Assembly (NCBI GenBank): GCA_963849635.1
Contig: CAWKIA010000037.1
Coordinates: forward strand, 62,001 to 126,000
Source of the DNA: CAVRUD01 sp963849635
GTDB lineage: Bacteria; Chloroflexota; Chloroflexia; Thermomicrobiales; UBA6265
Direction of reading: 5' to 3'
DNA: 64,000 bases
The notes under the pieces are model-generated. The model saw only the letters and a list, made by a program, of their open reading frames with translations. It had not been told where the DNA came from and did no database searches. The stretch's first letter is position 1; every line of letters starts with the position of its first letter. Made by a program: the position numbers and the translations under genes. Below are positions 44,191-54,792 of this stretch, piece by piece.

Positions 44191-46629
44191 ATGGCGCTGA
44201 TGTGGTTCCCAGTGCCGCTGACCACGCTTGTCGGGCGAGAGCGAGAGATCGAACGGGTGTGCGCGCTGCTGTGCCGTGGCGACGCGCGCCTCCTGACGCT
44301 CACCGGCCCAGGAGGCGTTGGCAAGACTCGTCTGGCCTTGGCCGCCGCCGAATCGGCGGCGGCCGATTTTCCGGATGGCGTCCATTTTGTCCCGCTAGCG
44401 ACGGTTATCGACACGAGATTGATCCCCTCGGCGATAGGACACTCGCTCGGCATCGAAAATCCAGACGCACTTCCCTTCGGGGAGTTGATGCGTGTCGTCC
44501 TCGGAAACGCCAGGAAACTGCTCGTCGTCGACAATTTTGAACACCTCCTCCCCGCTGGCCCCGTACTCACGGAACTCCTCACCTCCTGTCCGCGGGTCAC
44601 CCTCCTGGTCACCAGTCGCGAACGTCTGCGACTCTCCGGTGAGCGTGACCTGCCGGTGCAACCACTGGACTGCCCAAACCCAGAGGATTTCATCGACCCT
44701 CGGCGGCTCGCGACGTTCCCCGCCGTGCGCCTCTTCGTCGAACGGGCCGAGGCGGCCGATCCCAAATTTGCCCTCTCGGACGAAAATGCAGCCGCGGTGG
44801 CCGCCGTGTGCCAACGCCTCGACGGTCTGCCACTGGCTTTGGAACTGGCCGCCGTCCGTATCCCGCACCTGTCGCCCGCCGCTCTGCTGGCTCGCCTGGC
44901 TCGCCGCCTGCCGTTACTCATGCAAGGACCGCGTGATGCACCGTCACGCCTTCAAACCATGCGGGACGCAATTGGGTGGAGTCACGACCAGTTGACTCCC
45001 GAAGAACGAACGCTCTTCTACCGACTCGCGGTGTTCTCAGGGGGCTTTGGTCTTGAGGGGGCCGAGGCGATGATGGGGCAATCAGATGCGTTCGACGGCC
45101 TAGCGTCGCTCGTCGACAAGAGCCTCGTCCGGCGGATGCCCGCATCGCTCGCGACTCGGGGCAACGCCGCCCCGCGGTACGACATGCTCGAAACGATCCG
45201 CGAGTTCGGTTTGGAGCAACTCGTCGCATCGGGCGAGGAGTTCTCGGTCCGCTCAACCCACGCCCGGTTCTTCTGCGAAATTGCTGAGGCGGCACAACTT
45301 GTGGGGCCCGACGAGGCCTCTGAGCTAGACCGTTTAGAGACTGAGCACGCCAATTTGCGGGAAGCCCTGACATGGGCCCTTGACGCCGAGGAGCGAGTAA
45401 TTGCCCTCAGGCTCGCGGCAAAGCTTGGGCAGTTCTGGTTGCGCAGAGGCCACCTGACCGAAGGACGCGCCTGGCTCGAACGCGCTCTCGCACTGGCCCC
45501 CGAGCCGGAACCTGAATTGCGAGCGGGGACACTGAACGCCCTTGGGGAGCTGCATAAAGATGCTGGCGCCTTCGACGATGCCCGTCGCTGCTTCCAGCTA
45601 GCGGAGCAACTGGCACGCTCCGTCGCAGACAAGGTGGGGGAAGCGACCGCATTGCACGGGCGCTCGACGCTCGCCGAAAACACTCGAGATTTTCAGACGA
45701 TGCTGGCACTTAGCGAGATGAGCGCCGACATCTGGCGAGAACTTGGTGATGATCTTGGTCTGGCGACCTCCGCTCACACCCGAGCTTGGGCACATGCGGG
45801 TCTCGGCCACATCACAGAGGCAGAAGCCCAGTTTCACGAGGCGCTTCGTTACGCCCGGGCTGCAGGCGCCCAACGGTGGATCGCGCACATCCTCAACAGC
45901 CTTGGAAACCTGCGCGCCGAACAGGGCGAGTTCGGCGCAGCACGTCCATTCCTGATGGAGGCCCTAACGTCGGCACGAACAGCCGGCGACCGGGCCGAGG
46001 TCGCGGAAACGCTCGCCGATCTCGGTTGGTTGTGTTTAGAACTGGACGAAACGGCCGCCGCGGCGGTCCACTTCAGGGATTCACTTTCACTCCTCGCTGG
46101 CAGTGGCCGCATCTACCAGACTGTCTATGCCCTCGAAGGGTGCGCCGTGCTCGCCGCCCGGACAGGGCAACGGGAACGAAGTCGCGCCATCCTGACCGCA
46201 ACGATGACGATGCGCAATGAGATTGGTATCGCCGTCGAACGGGACCTGCGGCTCAACACACCTAAGCCCGGCCGGGCACGCGCTTCATTCCTGCGAATGG
46301 TGTCCGCGATACCGCTCGACGGCACCGCCGGATCAATGGAAGCAGCATTCCTTCAGGCGGAAGCCGTCGTTTCGACGCCTCGTTCCTTGGAGCCAGCCCA
46401 GGGCGATTCCGATCCAGCCCATGTGCAGGCACCAGAAAACAGACTCTCTGCGCGAGAGCGTGAAGTCCTTCGCTTGGTAGCCGACGGACGTTCCGATCAG
46501 GCGATTGGAGAGGCGCTCTTCATCAGCAGCCGAACGGCCTCGAAGCATGTGGGAGCCATCCTCGCCAAGCTCGGAGTCACGACGCGCGCGGAAGCCGCCG
46601 CCAGGGCCGTCCGCGACGGGATCGTCTGA
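44191..46629 (+). CDS. MalT-like ATPase transcriptional regulator with LuxR HTH, second copy
   Basis: About 812 residues from ATG 44191 (open from TTG 44158). Same layout as the regulator at 6960-9332: TTLVGREREIERVCALL, P-loop GPGGVGKT (39-46), Walker B LLVVDNFEHLL, a winged-helix segment, TPR-like repeats (about residues 400-640) and a LuxR HTH at the end (LSAREREVLRLVADGRS ... RTASKHVGAILAKLGVTTRAEAAARAV). The two copies are close paralogues with nearly the same recognition helix, so they may read similar sites. The genes it precedes (46902-48650) are possible targets. Confidence 0.9.
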   Translation: MALMWFPVPLTTLVGREREIERVCALLCRGDARLLTLTGPGGVGKTRLALAAAESAAADFPDGVHFVPLATVIDTRLIPSAIGHSLGIENPDALPFGELMRVVLGNARKLLVVDNFEHLLPAGPVLTELLTSCPRVTLLVTSRERLRLSGERDLPVQPLDCPNPEDFIDPRRLATFPAVRLFVERAEAADPKFALSDENAAAVAAVCQRLDGLPLALELAAVRIPHLSPAALLARLARRLPLLMQGPRDAPSRLQTMRDAIGWSHDQLTPEERTLFYRLAVFSGGFGLEGAEAMMGQSDAFDGLASLVDKSLVRRMPASLATRGNAAPRYDMLETIREFGLEQLVASGEEFSVRSTHARFFCEIAEAAQLVGPDEASELDRLETEHANLREALTWALDAEERVIALRLAAKLGQFWLRRGHLTEGRAWLERALALAPEPEPELRAGTLNALGELHKDAGAFDDARRCFQLAEQLARSVADKVGEATALHGRSTLAENTRDFQTMLALSEMSADIWRELGDDLGLATSAHTRAWAHAGLGHITEAEAQFHEALRYARAAGAQRWIAHILNSLGNLRAEQGEFGAARPFLMEALTSARTAGDRAEVAETLADLGWLCLELDETAAAAVHFRDSLSLLAGSGRIYQTVYALEGCAVLAARTGQRERSRAILTATMTMRNEIGIAVERDLRLNTPKPGRARASFLRMVSAIPLDGTAGSMEAAFLQAEAVVSTPRSLEPAQGDSDPAHVQAPENRLSAREREVLRLVADGRSDQAIGEALFISSRTASKHVGAILAKLGVTTRAEAAARAVRDGIV

Positions 46630-46901
46630 TCCGAGCCGACCCGGTCATCTACCAACGTTTTCGAACTAACTACGCAGTTTGATTCACGCGGCGGCGAGCA
46701 GTGCGCGATGTACGCATACGCCTGCCCGAAATAATTGCGCACCGTCGATGCGTAGATCTGCGACTTCGGATTCCCAGGTGCCAACGCACTATGGCCAGGA
46801 ACGGAGCACCCGTGTTCCGACGCCGGCTCGGTTCTGCGTCCGGGTGACATTTGGACCGGCGACCTCGAATGCAAACCACTGAGACATTTGAAGAGCGACC
46901 T

Positions 46902-47366
46902 ATGGAACGTATCGTCTACACCCTGCGGTTCAACGGTGCAGCGACCAGGGCCGGCGTGGACGGCTCGGTCCTGATGGCGTTGGCCACAGCGTGCGGCTGG
47001 ACTACCTGCACGCGAATCGACGCAGACGGGCTGACCGCAATCCACCGTCCGGAGGTCGGGCAAGAGGCGACGCTGGAGTCGGAGGTGGCGTTCACGGGCG
47101 AGTCAGTGTTCCAGGAGGCAGGGACGATCACGTTCGGTTCGGGCGGACACGGGCTTCGATTCAGCACAGTAGGCAGTGGCTTCCTCGGACGCGCTACCGC
47201 GGACGGTAGCCGGCATGGAGCGGTTATCCGGAGAGTCGAAGGAGGCGAAGGGCAGTTTGCGGAGGCGACAGGAGTGATGGCATCAGTACTCATCCTGACC
47301 GGCTCAGGCGAACTGATGGATCACGTCGTCGGGCTGATTTTCATGCATGAAAGGAAAGACCCATGA
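46902..47366 (+). CDS. Unknown small beta-rich protein
   Basis: About 154 residues from ATG 46902 (MERIVYTLRF); ATG 46869 or 46851 in frame is possible. The sequence alternates short strands and Gly-rich turns: VGQEATLESEVAFTGE, AGTITFGSGGHGLRFSTVG, HGAVIRRVEGGEGQFAEATG. The ending GEGQFAEATGVMASVLIL recalls allene-oxide-cyclase-like or lipocalin-like barrels, but I do not recognise the family. No signal peptide. Its stop overlaps the start of the next gene (ATGA), and it lies 272 bases after the LuxR/ATPase regulator. Confidence 0.65.
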   Translation: MERIVYTLRFNGAATRAGVDGSVLMALATACGWTTCTRIDADGLTAIHRPEVGQEATLESEVAFTGESVFQEAGTITFGSGGHGLRFSTVGSGFLGRATADGSRHGAVIRRVEGGEGQFAEATGVMASVLILTGSGELMDHVVGLIFMHERKDP

Positions 47367-48650
47367 ACAGTCGACGAATCATCATGGTCGCGCTAGTTGT
47401 AGGCGCTCTCGTCTTCCGCATCCCCCTCGCGGTGCAGGGCAACGAGGAACCCTCCGGTCGGCTGGATTTACCGGCCATGACGTTGACGCCGGCCGATCTT
47501 GAAGAGTTCGGCCTGACTGGTTTCGGTCGGTTCGGAAACGGGGAGTTCCGGGCATTCGACGACTACGTCGCTGGGCGCGCCGAGTTCCTCAATGTGCCGG
47601 AAGCCGAGTTCCGTTCATCGTTGGAAGACGCGGGCTGGCAACGTGGCTACGTTTCGAACCTCGGACTTTCCGCCGATCCCGGCAATCCCGAGAGTCCGTC
47701 GATCCAGATCGGGTTCTCGGTCATCTATGAGTACGCCGACGCCGAAGGCGCCACCACTGCTTACGATCTTAACCGGAACTACGAAGGTGTGACCGTCGGT
47801 AATGTCGAAGTCAGTGAGCCGTCGCAATCGTACGGTGATGCTTCCTATGCGACGCGGCTGGTCGCCTCCACACCCACAGACGGCGAGCCTGTGGACCAGG
47901 TTGACCTGGTACTGCGTCGCGGCAATATCGTCGCCTCGGCCGGGCTCATCGCCCTATGGCGCGGCGACGATCTAGCCACGGCAGCTGCGCTTCCGGACAA
48001 CGCGGAGCTCCATCGTCGAGAAGATGGCGGAGCGGCTGCTCGAACGCATCGATACTGTTCTGGCCGGGGACACACCTGGGCTCTCCAACCGCACCTTGCG
48101 TCTAAGCCAGGCGATGACCCCGATCGCATTCTCCTCCGAGGGTTATCGCCGCCTAAACGGTGATGATCCGCCCTACTACAACGGCTACGAGGACGACTTT
48201 CCCGGCGCTGATGGGCGGTTCGTGAAGGTGACCTCGGCATACGAACTGAATCAGGGCCTTCAATTGCCGGGGGATCCGTATTATGTCGTGCGCCTCCTCG
48301 TCTTCTCCAACGCGGGAGATGCCAGCGACTATATCGCCAATGTTCGCGCGGAGGGCCTCAGTCCAGCAGTGACGCCCGCGGATGAGGTAAATGCGGCACC
48401 TCAGCTTGGGGACGGCTCCTGGACGGTCACCTACAGCGCCGAGATTGAGCCTGGAGTTTTCGTCGAAGGCATTGCCGTGTTCGCGCATGTGGGCGAGACT
48501 GCACTGATGCTCCTCTTGGAGGGCGATTCCGCCCCCGACCAGGACGTCGTTCAGGACCTTGCCGCGGCGCAGGTAGACTGCCTGACCGCCGACACATGCG
48601 GAGCGTTCGAGGATCTTTCGGGGGCATCCAGCGCCACAGCCGTTCCGTAG
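47363..48650 (+). CDS. Secreted protein of unknown function, two similar halves, one frameshift
   Basis: About 428 residues after repair. ATG 47363 overlaps the previous stop. A signal peptide or anchor covers residues 1-30 (IIMVALVVGALVFRIPLAVQG). Two roughly 190-residue halves follow, each with a GY/RR start, an aromatic YxxGYE or YVAGR segment, a VIYEY or VVRLLVFSNA strand with 'A(E/S)DY' motif, and a SYAT or TVTYSAEI strand, so a tandem domain is likely. An extra C near 48007-48010 breaks the frame between them; the second frame continues SIVEKMAERLLERID. No known family recognised. Confidence 0.65.
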
Positions 48651-48777
48651 TGCTCTCGGTGTTCCGGAATACTCCGGTACATTTCTCACCGTATATCGAC
48701 CGTAATTTCGGACTCGGCCCGAACACCCATTCCCTGCTTGCAAAGAGAACCCCAAGAGACGACAGGGCTAAAGGCCG

Positions 48778-48814
48778 GATCTGGGGCGGCGATTATCGCC
48801 GCCCAGATCTTTCT
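48778..48814. terminator. Bidirectional hairpin between convergent genes
   Basis: Left arm 48778-48792 and right arm 48796-48809 (GATCTGGG, CGGCGA and complements) form 14 pairs with one bulged G and a three-base loop; TTTCT follows on the plus strand. It lies between the unknown secreted protein gene and the GH116 gene on the opposite strand. Confidence 0.7.
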
Positions 48815-48835
48815 CCATATAGCAGAATGAGTGCT

Positions 48836-51559
48836 TCAGCTTGCCGATATGATGCCCGTCAGCGTCTGCCCGGCCCGAATGACGAAGCCCGGCGGCACAC
48901 TGAAGACAACTCCCTCGACTCCCTTGATCGGCGTTGCCGACACTGACTTGTCGTCGAGCGATAAGCTGAATGGACTGTCGTCGGGAACTCCGCCAACGTG
49001 CAGGGATTCGAATGCGACGCTGCCGTAGGCGCAAACGATTCGATTTCCCAGCCAGAGGCCGTCTTCGTCCGGGCGAACGTCCCCCAGCCGGTGCCAACCA
49101 CGAACGGGTAACGAACATTTTCCGGGCCCGCCGCCGATCCAAACGAGATGGACTTGTGGGCACCGTCGTAGTCGAGGCCGCTGAGCGCGTCGAGGACGGT
49201 CCAGCCTGCCATCGCCCGCGAGTAGTGATCGCCGCACTCGATCTCGTTGTACGGATTGCGCCGGGTGCCGTCGTGGCGGGCGCGGAGACTGCGACGATCT
49301 CCAATCCCTCGTCGACCATCCCCTCCCAGATGCAATGGGCGGCCACCTGGTACTCGATGCCGGTCCAGACCTCGTCGCAGTAGCGAACCGGGACCTCCGG
49401 CCGCCCACCGCGCGGCCAGGTGCAGATCAGCAGGCCCGTGTCGTCGCGGTCGGCGTAGATCCGGAAGCCGTGTTCGAAGTCCCGGAAGCCCCGCCTCGTG
49501 TTGTAGCGACGATCGAGCGGAGGGTGGTCTTGACGTGCTCCTCGGGCAGGATGTGCCCGAGATGAGGACGTGTGCCCACCACTGGCCGAGCAGCTGATCG
49601 GCCAGGCAGCCGTCGCCGAATTGGTCGTCGAGCGGCATCGACTCGTCCAGCATCTGAATGTAGTAGTCGCCATTCCAGAGCAGCTCGGTCGTAGTCGGCG
49701 CGTGCCGCGGCTCGAAGCGCTGCCGCCAAGACGACGCGAGGTCATCATCGGCCGGCAGGCGGGCCATCTCCTCGCCGGCCCGGAGCGCGGCCAGCCAGAG
49801 CCCGCCAATGAAGATGTTCGGACCGTAGAAGTGCGATGTCGTAGGTGATTCGGCTGCTCGCCTTGCGAGCACGCCGTCGCCGTCGTCGTCCCAGGTCGCG
49901 AAGATGTAGGTCGATCAGCCGCTCAACGCGCGGCCAGAGGCGACTCAGCCAGGCCAGGTCGCCGCACTGCGCGCACCTCGCGGTAGAGCTTGAGCACCGC
50001 GCCCAGCATGCCGTCCAGCGCGGGATTGTGCGGGCCCGCCGATCGGCTCGTCCCAGAGCTGCGTCAGGTAGAGCGGCAGCGATCGTGCGGTGGGGGATGT
50101 AGCCCTCCGGCGCCTGGGCATATCTCGAACTCGGTCTCGCGCATGGTCCGCTCGAGCGTCGGGGAAGAGGCGTGAGAGCGCCATCTCGTAGTTCCAGACA
50201 TGGGTGCAGTTCAGCGGGCAGGAGCCGCCGAACGACGCCGTTCCACATCGTCGTCGACGCGCCCAGAGAGCCCTCAAAGCCGTAGAACCGGCCGTCCTCG
50301 GTCCAGAAGGTCGTCGGGCGAGCGCATCAGGCTGCCCTGGGCGGCGATGGTCTCGACGACCCAGCCCGGCGCAGGTCGTGTCCGAGACAACCGCCTCCCA
50401 GTTCTTGGTCTGCTCCCGGAGTTGCACGTGCTCCCGAGCGATGTACTCCGCCGTCTCGACCGCGTCGATGAAGCGGTTGGTATAGTCGTTGCCCAAGAAG
50501 AACCGGCTCTTGCCTCGATCCCGCGGCCGCCCGGACTGGTCGAAGTTCAGGTAGCGGTTGGGGAAGTGCCAGGAGATGACGAAGGTGGCCGTCCCCTGCT
50601 CGCCCGGTTGCAGGCGTAGCGGCACGCCGAGACCGCCATTCCAGGTCTGGCCGGCCGGGCTGGGACCGGCCGCGTCTATGAGCCGGTTATTGACGTAGCG
50701 AGCGTACCCCTTCGGCAGCGAAGCGCCGGTCCGAGATGGATTAAATCCCTCCATGAAACGCACGAAGTGCGCGGGATCGGTCCAGCGGACATACGGCCGG
50801 ACATCCTCGCCGAGCGCTGTCAGGACCATCTGCCCGGCGCCGGGGTGATCTTCCGGCACGGATGGGTTCTCCATCACGATCGACGTGTGATCGCGGCGCT
50901 GGCGGACCTTGTTCACATTTCCGCCGTAGAGCGGGTTGTGCACGCCGGATATGGGTGTGATCCCGTCCCAGCCGACCGCGTTTTGCAGCGACCCACCGAC
51001 GCAAGACGTTCAGCTGCCGGTCGAGGAGGTTCCGGACGGTGAAGGTGAAGATGATCGCCGGCAGACCGCTCTGGTAGGCATCCAGGGGCACGAAGGGTGA
51101 ATAGGCTTCGAGGTCGACCTCGACCGGCAGTTCGGCATCCTCGTAGGCGACCCGCGCAAACGGATACGGGCCGCGAAAGGTCGTCCGCTCAACTCCGGGG
51201 AACTGCTCGAAAAGGGAGCGCTGATCCGCCGGGATCACGTCATCAGTCACCAGCGGGGTCGGATCTTCAACCCGATCGAGGATCTCGCGCGATTGCAGGA
51301 TGCGGATCACATCGAGCGGCGGCTCGGTCGTCGTCGTCCGGATCGCGAAGAACGATTCCGGCACGAAGGCGACATGGTTGATCTGGTTGAAGATCTGCCA
51401 TTGGCGGAGGCCGCCGTCGCCACCCAACGCGATCTGGCCCGCTCCGATCCCGCCGAGCGGCATGGCGACGTGGCGTGTCGCCGGTCCCGCGTAGATCGGC
51501 AGCGCCGCTCCATTGTCCGTTTGGGCCGTCCCGACTGGCATCGTGACTGGCTGCGCCAT
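48836..51559 (-). pseudogene. GH116-family glycosidase (beta-glucosylceramidase type), many frameshifts
   Basis: About 900 codons split into many frames. The N-terminal part (ATG 51559) has AMPLGGIGAGQIALGGDGGLRQW, typical of GH116. Then come LQNAVGWDGITPIS, HNPLYGG, CPLNCTHVWNYEMALSRLFP, PLYLTQLWDEP, WDDDGDGV, a TYDI segment before FYGPNIFIGGLW, WNGDYYIQ, ILPEEHV, EVWTGIEYQVAAHCIWEGM and NPYNEIECGDHYSRAM, all expected GH116 blocks in correct order. I count at least 15 one-base indels, about a dozen of them single insertions at 49830-50370. Between them the codons are conserved and free of stops, so sequence error is likelier than true decay. The enzyme would cleave beta-glucosides. Confidence 0.85.
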
Positions 51560-51813
51560 CGATGGTTCTCCCTTATCACGACACGGACCGCGACCTCGCG
51601 GCCTTCAGCGCATGTGAAGGGGTCCATTCTCGCCGAGGTTCGGCAGGTTGTCTGACGGGGTCGGCGACGCCAACTCGCGGGACGGCACGATGCCGGGTAG
51701 GATTCTGCTCGTGACGGCATGCGGTGTCCGGGTTCGACCGGAGGCCGTTCGCATTCCGTGGCCGTACGCCCATGAGGAGCGCGCGGCCCGGTTAACCATG
51801 AGGGACGTATCAG

Positions 51814-53002
51814 GTGACGATGAACCAGTGGGTCGAGCGGGTAAGCCGGGACGACATCGTCGAGATGGCCAGCAACCTGGTCGCAATCCCCTCCACCAGC
51901 GGGGACGAGGCGCGGGTGATGGACTTCGTGGCCGACTGGTGCAAGGCGAAGGGGATCGACTACGAGATCGTCGCGCTCGATCCCAACCGGCCGAACGTCA
52001 TCATCTCGATCGGCAACGACGACGGCCCGACGATCGCCATGAACGGCCACCTAGATACCGTCCCGGTCTCGGACGCCGCCGCCTGGGAATCCGGCCCGTA
52101 CGAGCCGACCCTCTCGCCGGACGGCAAGAAGCTCTACGGCCGCGGCGCCGGCGACATGAAGAGCAGCACCGGGGTGATGATCTACCTGATGGGCCTGCTC
52201 AAGGACGCTCCGCTCAAGGGCCGTCTCCAGGCGCACGTCGTCGCCGACGAGGAACTGAGCGGCGCGCTTCGGCACAGTCCACGTCCTCAATGAGGTCGCG
52301 GCCGGACGCCTGCCCAAGCCCGACTACTGCTTCATCGGCGAGAAGAGTGACCTGAAGGTGCGCAACGCCGAGCGCGGCATCCTCGGGATGGAGATCACCT
52401 TCCTGGGCCGCGCTTCGCACACCGCCGCCGCCCGCTCGACCGGGATCAACGCCATCGCCAAGGCAGCCAAGGGCATCCTGGCCCTGGAGAAGGACATCGA
52501 CAAGTTCCACCCTGCCATCGGCAAGCCGGTCATCAGCATCAACACGATCTCGGCCGGTGTCGCCCACAACGTCGTCCCCGGTGAGGCGACCATCTCGATC
52601 GACCGGCGCCTGATCCCGGGCGAGACACAGGAGAGCGCCGTTGCCGAGGTGCGGGCTGCCCTCGATGCCATCGCCGCCGAGGACCCGGATTTCCGCTACG
52701 AGTTGATCGCCAACCCCAACGGCGACTTCATCGCCGCCAATATCACCCCGGAGGATTCACCCCTCGTCGCGGCGATGCAGGATGGCGTGCGAGCCGTCAC
52801 CGGCAAGGAACCGGAATACTTCGTTGCCTGGGCGGGCGCGACCGATGGCCGCTTCTACCGGGCGGCGGGGATCGACACTGTCGGCCTGGGCCCCAACGGC
52901 GAACGGGCCCACGGCGCCAATGAGTGCGTCTACGTCGATGATCTGGTCACCCAGGCCAAGGTCTACGTCGCGACGATCACGAAGTTGTTGGGAGTCAGCT
53001 AA
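51814..53002 (+). CDS. M20-family metallopeptidase (ArgE/DapE type), one frameshift
   Basis: About 395 residues after repair, from GTG 51814 with GAGGGA eight bases before. First frame: IPSTSGDEARVMDFV, metal/catalytic MNGHLDTVPV, YGRGAGDMKSSTGVMIY and the catalytic Glu in ADEELSG. An extra C near 52265-52268 breaks it; the second frame gives FGTVHVLNEV, IGEKSDLKVRNAERG, the dimerisation domain and AGATDGRFYRAAGIDTVGLGP with the last ligand region HGANECVYVDDL. Members deacylate acetylornithine or succinyl-DAP, or hydrolyse peptides. DapE would fit lysine synthesis, but this is not proven. Confidence 0.88.
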
Positions 53003-53444
53003 GCGCCTGCCACTCCTCCCAGGAGACCACACCGAGTTCCGGCCGGGGCTCGCCCGGAAGCATCGCGATGAATTCGAGCGAGTGCCCGTCCGGATCACGG
53101 AAATAGATCGCCAGCGCCGGCATCCAGCCAAATACGATCGGGTGCTCCGACCCGTCATTGAGGAAGTTGTGCGGGGTTAGCCCGCGCTCCTTCAAGAACG
53201 GGACGGAGCGCTCCAAGATGTCGTCCACGGATGCCCGGAAGGCGTAGTGCTGCGAGTGGATCGCCTCGGCCGGTTTCTCCCACAGGCCAAGCATTGCCTC
53301 GCCGCGCCCGCCAACCCAATACAGCGCAACCCGGCGCCGCTGGTCGAGGTGCCCCAATTCCAATCCAAGGACATCTTCGTAGAACCGCATCGACCGCTCA
53401 AGATCGACAACATTGATGTGGGTCTCGAAGAGTCCATCGATCAT
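52995..53444 (-). CDS. VOC superfamily (glyoxalase/dioxygenase-like) protein
   Basis: About 149 residues from ATG 53444 (open from TTG 53465). Two beta-alpha-beta-beta-beta modules: FETHINVVDLERSMRFYEDVLGLELG and the second ending AIYFRDPDGHSLEFIAMLPG. The expected metal ligands are the His in THINV, and the second-module Glu in SLEF. Reaction unknown. It overlaps the end of the M20 peptidase gene by eight bases, converging. Confidence 0.85.
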   Translation of the reverse strand: MIDGLFETHINVVDLERSMRFYEDVLGLELGHLDQRRRVALYWVGGRGEAMLGLWEKPAEAIHSQHYAFRASVDDILERSVPFLKERGLTPHNFLNDGSEHPIVFGWMPALAIYFRDPDGHSLEFIAMLPGEPRPELGVVSWEEWQALS

Positions 53445-53472
53445 TGGCCGTGCTCGCAGGTTCAAAGGCCGT

Positions 53473-54217
53473 CTAGCGGTCGTACCGGCGGGTGATCATC
53501 TCCGGCTCCGGCATGCCGCTAGCGTTGACGATCGCCCCTGAGGGCGGCGACGTCGATGGGGATACGGCGCAGGTCCAGCGAGATGCGGTTGCCGTCAACC
53601 GTCAGGACGGCGTACTCCGCCCAGGGATCGGATTTGATCGTGCCCAGGGTCTGCCCCAGTTCGTCATGCCGAAATGGAAACCCGATCGATCCTGGGTTGA
53701 AGTAGTACGACCCGCCCAGGTGGCGGATCTGCTGGGCGTGGGTGTGGCCGCCGCACATCATCGCAGGCAGGTATTTGCTCAGGATCGTGCGAACCTCTTC
53801 CTCGGGTGTCGTCGGGGCGATGACGTCGTCGAAGGAGGCAGGAGAGCCATGGAAGCAGAGCAGCTTGCGCCCGCCGGGCAGATCGAACTCGATCGTCGGG
53901 GCGAAGGCGGAGATGAATGCCTTGTCCTCATCGCTCAGCTGGCTGAGCGACCACTCCCGCATCGCCAGCATCCAGGGCGACGGGGCTGACTCAGCGCCGC
54001 TATCCTCACCGGTGAGCATCCAATGGTCGGCGTTGCCCATCACGATCGGGCAGCCAAGTTCGCGCAGCTTCGCCACGGTCTGGGCCGGCTGCGATCCTCC
54101 CTGGATAGCATCGCCGAGGCAGACCATCTGGTCGAACGACTCGCCCTCGATATCGGCCAACATCGCGTCAAACGAAAGGGCATTGCCGTGGATGTCCGAA
54201 AAGACAGCGATTCGCAT
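53473..54217 (-). CDS. YfcE-like metallophosphoesterase, frameshift near the C-terminus
   Basis: Begins ATG 54217: MRIAVFSDIHGNALSFDAML (metal site), CLGDAIQGG, GNADHWML, CFHGSPAS and GGHTHAQQI, all motifs of two-metal phosphodiesterases of the YfcE type. As sequenced it stops at 53519. In the next frame after the run CCCC at 53535-53538 the ending becomes AIVNASGMPEPEMITRRYDR before a stop at 53473, which looks like the usual tail of this family. One extra base in that run is therefore likely. Length about 247 residues. It is five bases downstream of the TPR gene's stop. Confidence 0.85.
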
Positions 54218-54221
54218 GGTG

Positions 54222-54728
54222 CTAGTCCTCCGGTGGATTGTCGGGATCGCGCAGTTCGTCCGTGTACCACTTGATCGCCCGGTCGTACCCGTGCAAGTCG
54301 ACCCCAGGGGTCGCCAGGATCACGTCCAGGGCTTCGACCAGCGCTCCCGCATGATCCCCCGCGCTGTGCCTGGCAAAGGCGAGAAAGATGCGTAGATCGG
54401 CGTAGTCCGGATATCGCTCGACGGCGCCGGTCAGGAATTCGACGGACTCGGAATATGCGCCCACGTTGCGGAGAGTGCTGCCCAGCCCCACCATCAGCCC
54501 CTGGAGATGTGGTTCAGGCAGTCCGAGCGCCAGCGCCCTCTGGTAGGGCGCGACCGCTTCCTCCTCACGCCCCTCCCGGTCGAAGGAGCAGGCCAGTTCA
54601 TAGTGCGCCCGAGGGTCGTCCGGGTGCCGCTCCACAAACTCCTGGAAGAACGCGATCGAACCGTCGCCATCTCCGTCGCGGGCCAACTGCCGCCCGGCGG
54701 CGATTTCCCCTTCGTACGAGCTATCCAC
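54222..54728 (-). CDS. Tetratricopeptide-repeat protein
   Basis: 168 residues with about three TPR units: AIAFFQEFVERHPDDPRAHYELACSFDREGREEEAV, ALALGLPEPHLQGLMVGLGSTLRNVGAYSESVEFL and AVERYPDYADLRIFLAFARHSAGDHAGAL. Such proteins are interaction scaffolds; the family resembles short TPR proteins of DUF-type found in bacilli. No signal peptide. The phosphoesterase gene begins five bases after its stop, so they are likely co-transcribed. Confidence 0.8.
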   Translation of the reverse strand: MDSSYEGEIAAGRQLARDGDGDGSIAFFQEFVERHPDDPRAHYELACSFDREGREEEAVAPYQRALALGLPEPHLQGLMVGLGSTLRNVGAYSESVEFLTGAVERYPDYADLRIFLAFARHSAGDHAGALVEALDVILATPGVDLHGYDRAIKWYTDELRDPDNPPED

Positions 54729-54760
54729 CGGCTCCCAACTCCGCTCGGTCAGTCTCTAAC

Positions 54761-54792
54761 GACTCACGACTCACGTCTCACGTCTCACGTCT
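54761..54792. repeat. Heptamer array, left side of the CoxG/Nudix pair
   Basis: Four and a half copies of G(A/T)CTCAC: GACTCAC twice, GTCTCAC twice, then GTCT. It is the reverse complement of the array at 55852-55893. The TGA stop of the CoxG-like gene (54787-54785) lies inside the array. Confidence 0.8.

Noticed and set aside
48840..51560. Several small separate genes in the GH116 region
   Set aside because: The short frames align in order to one GH116 protein, so they are fragments of a single frame-broken gene.
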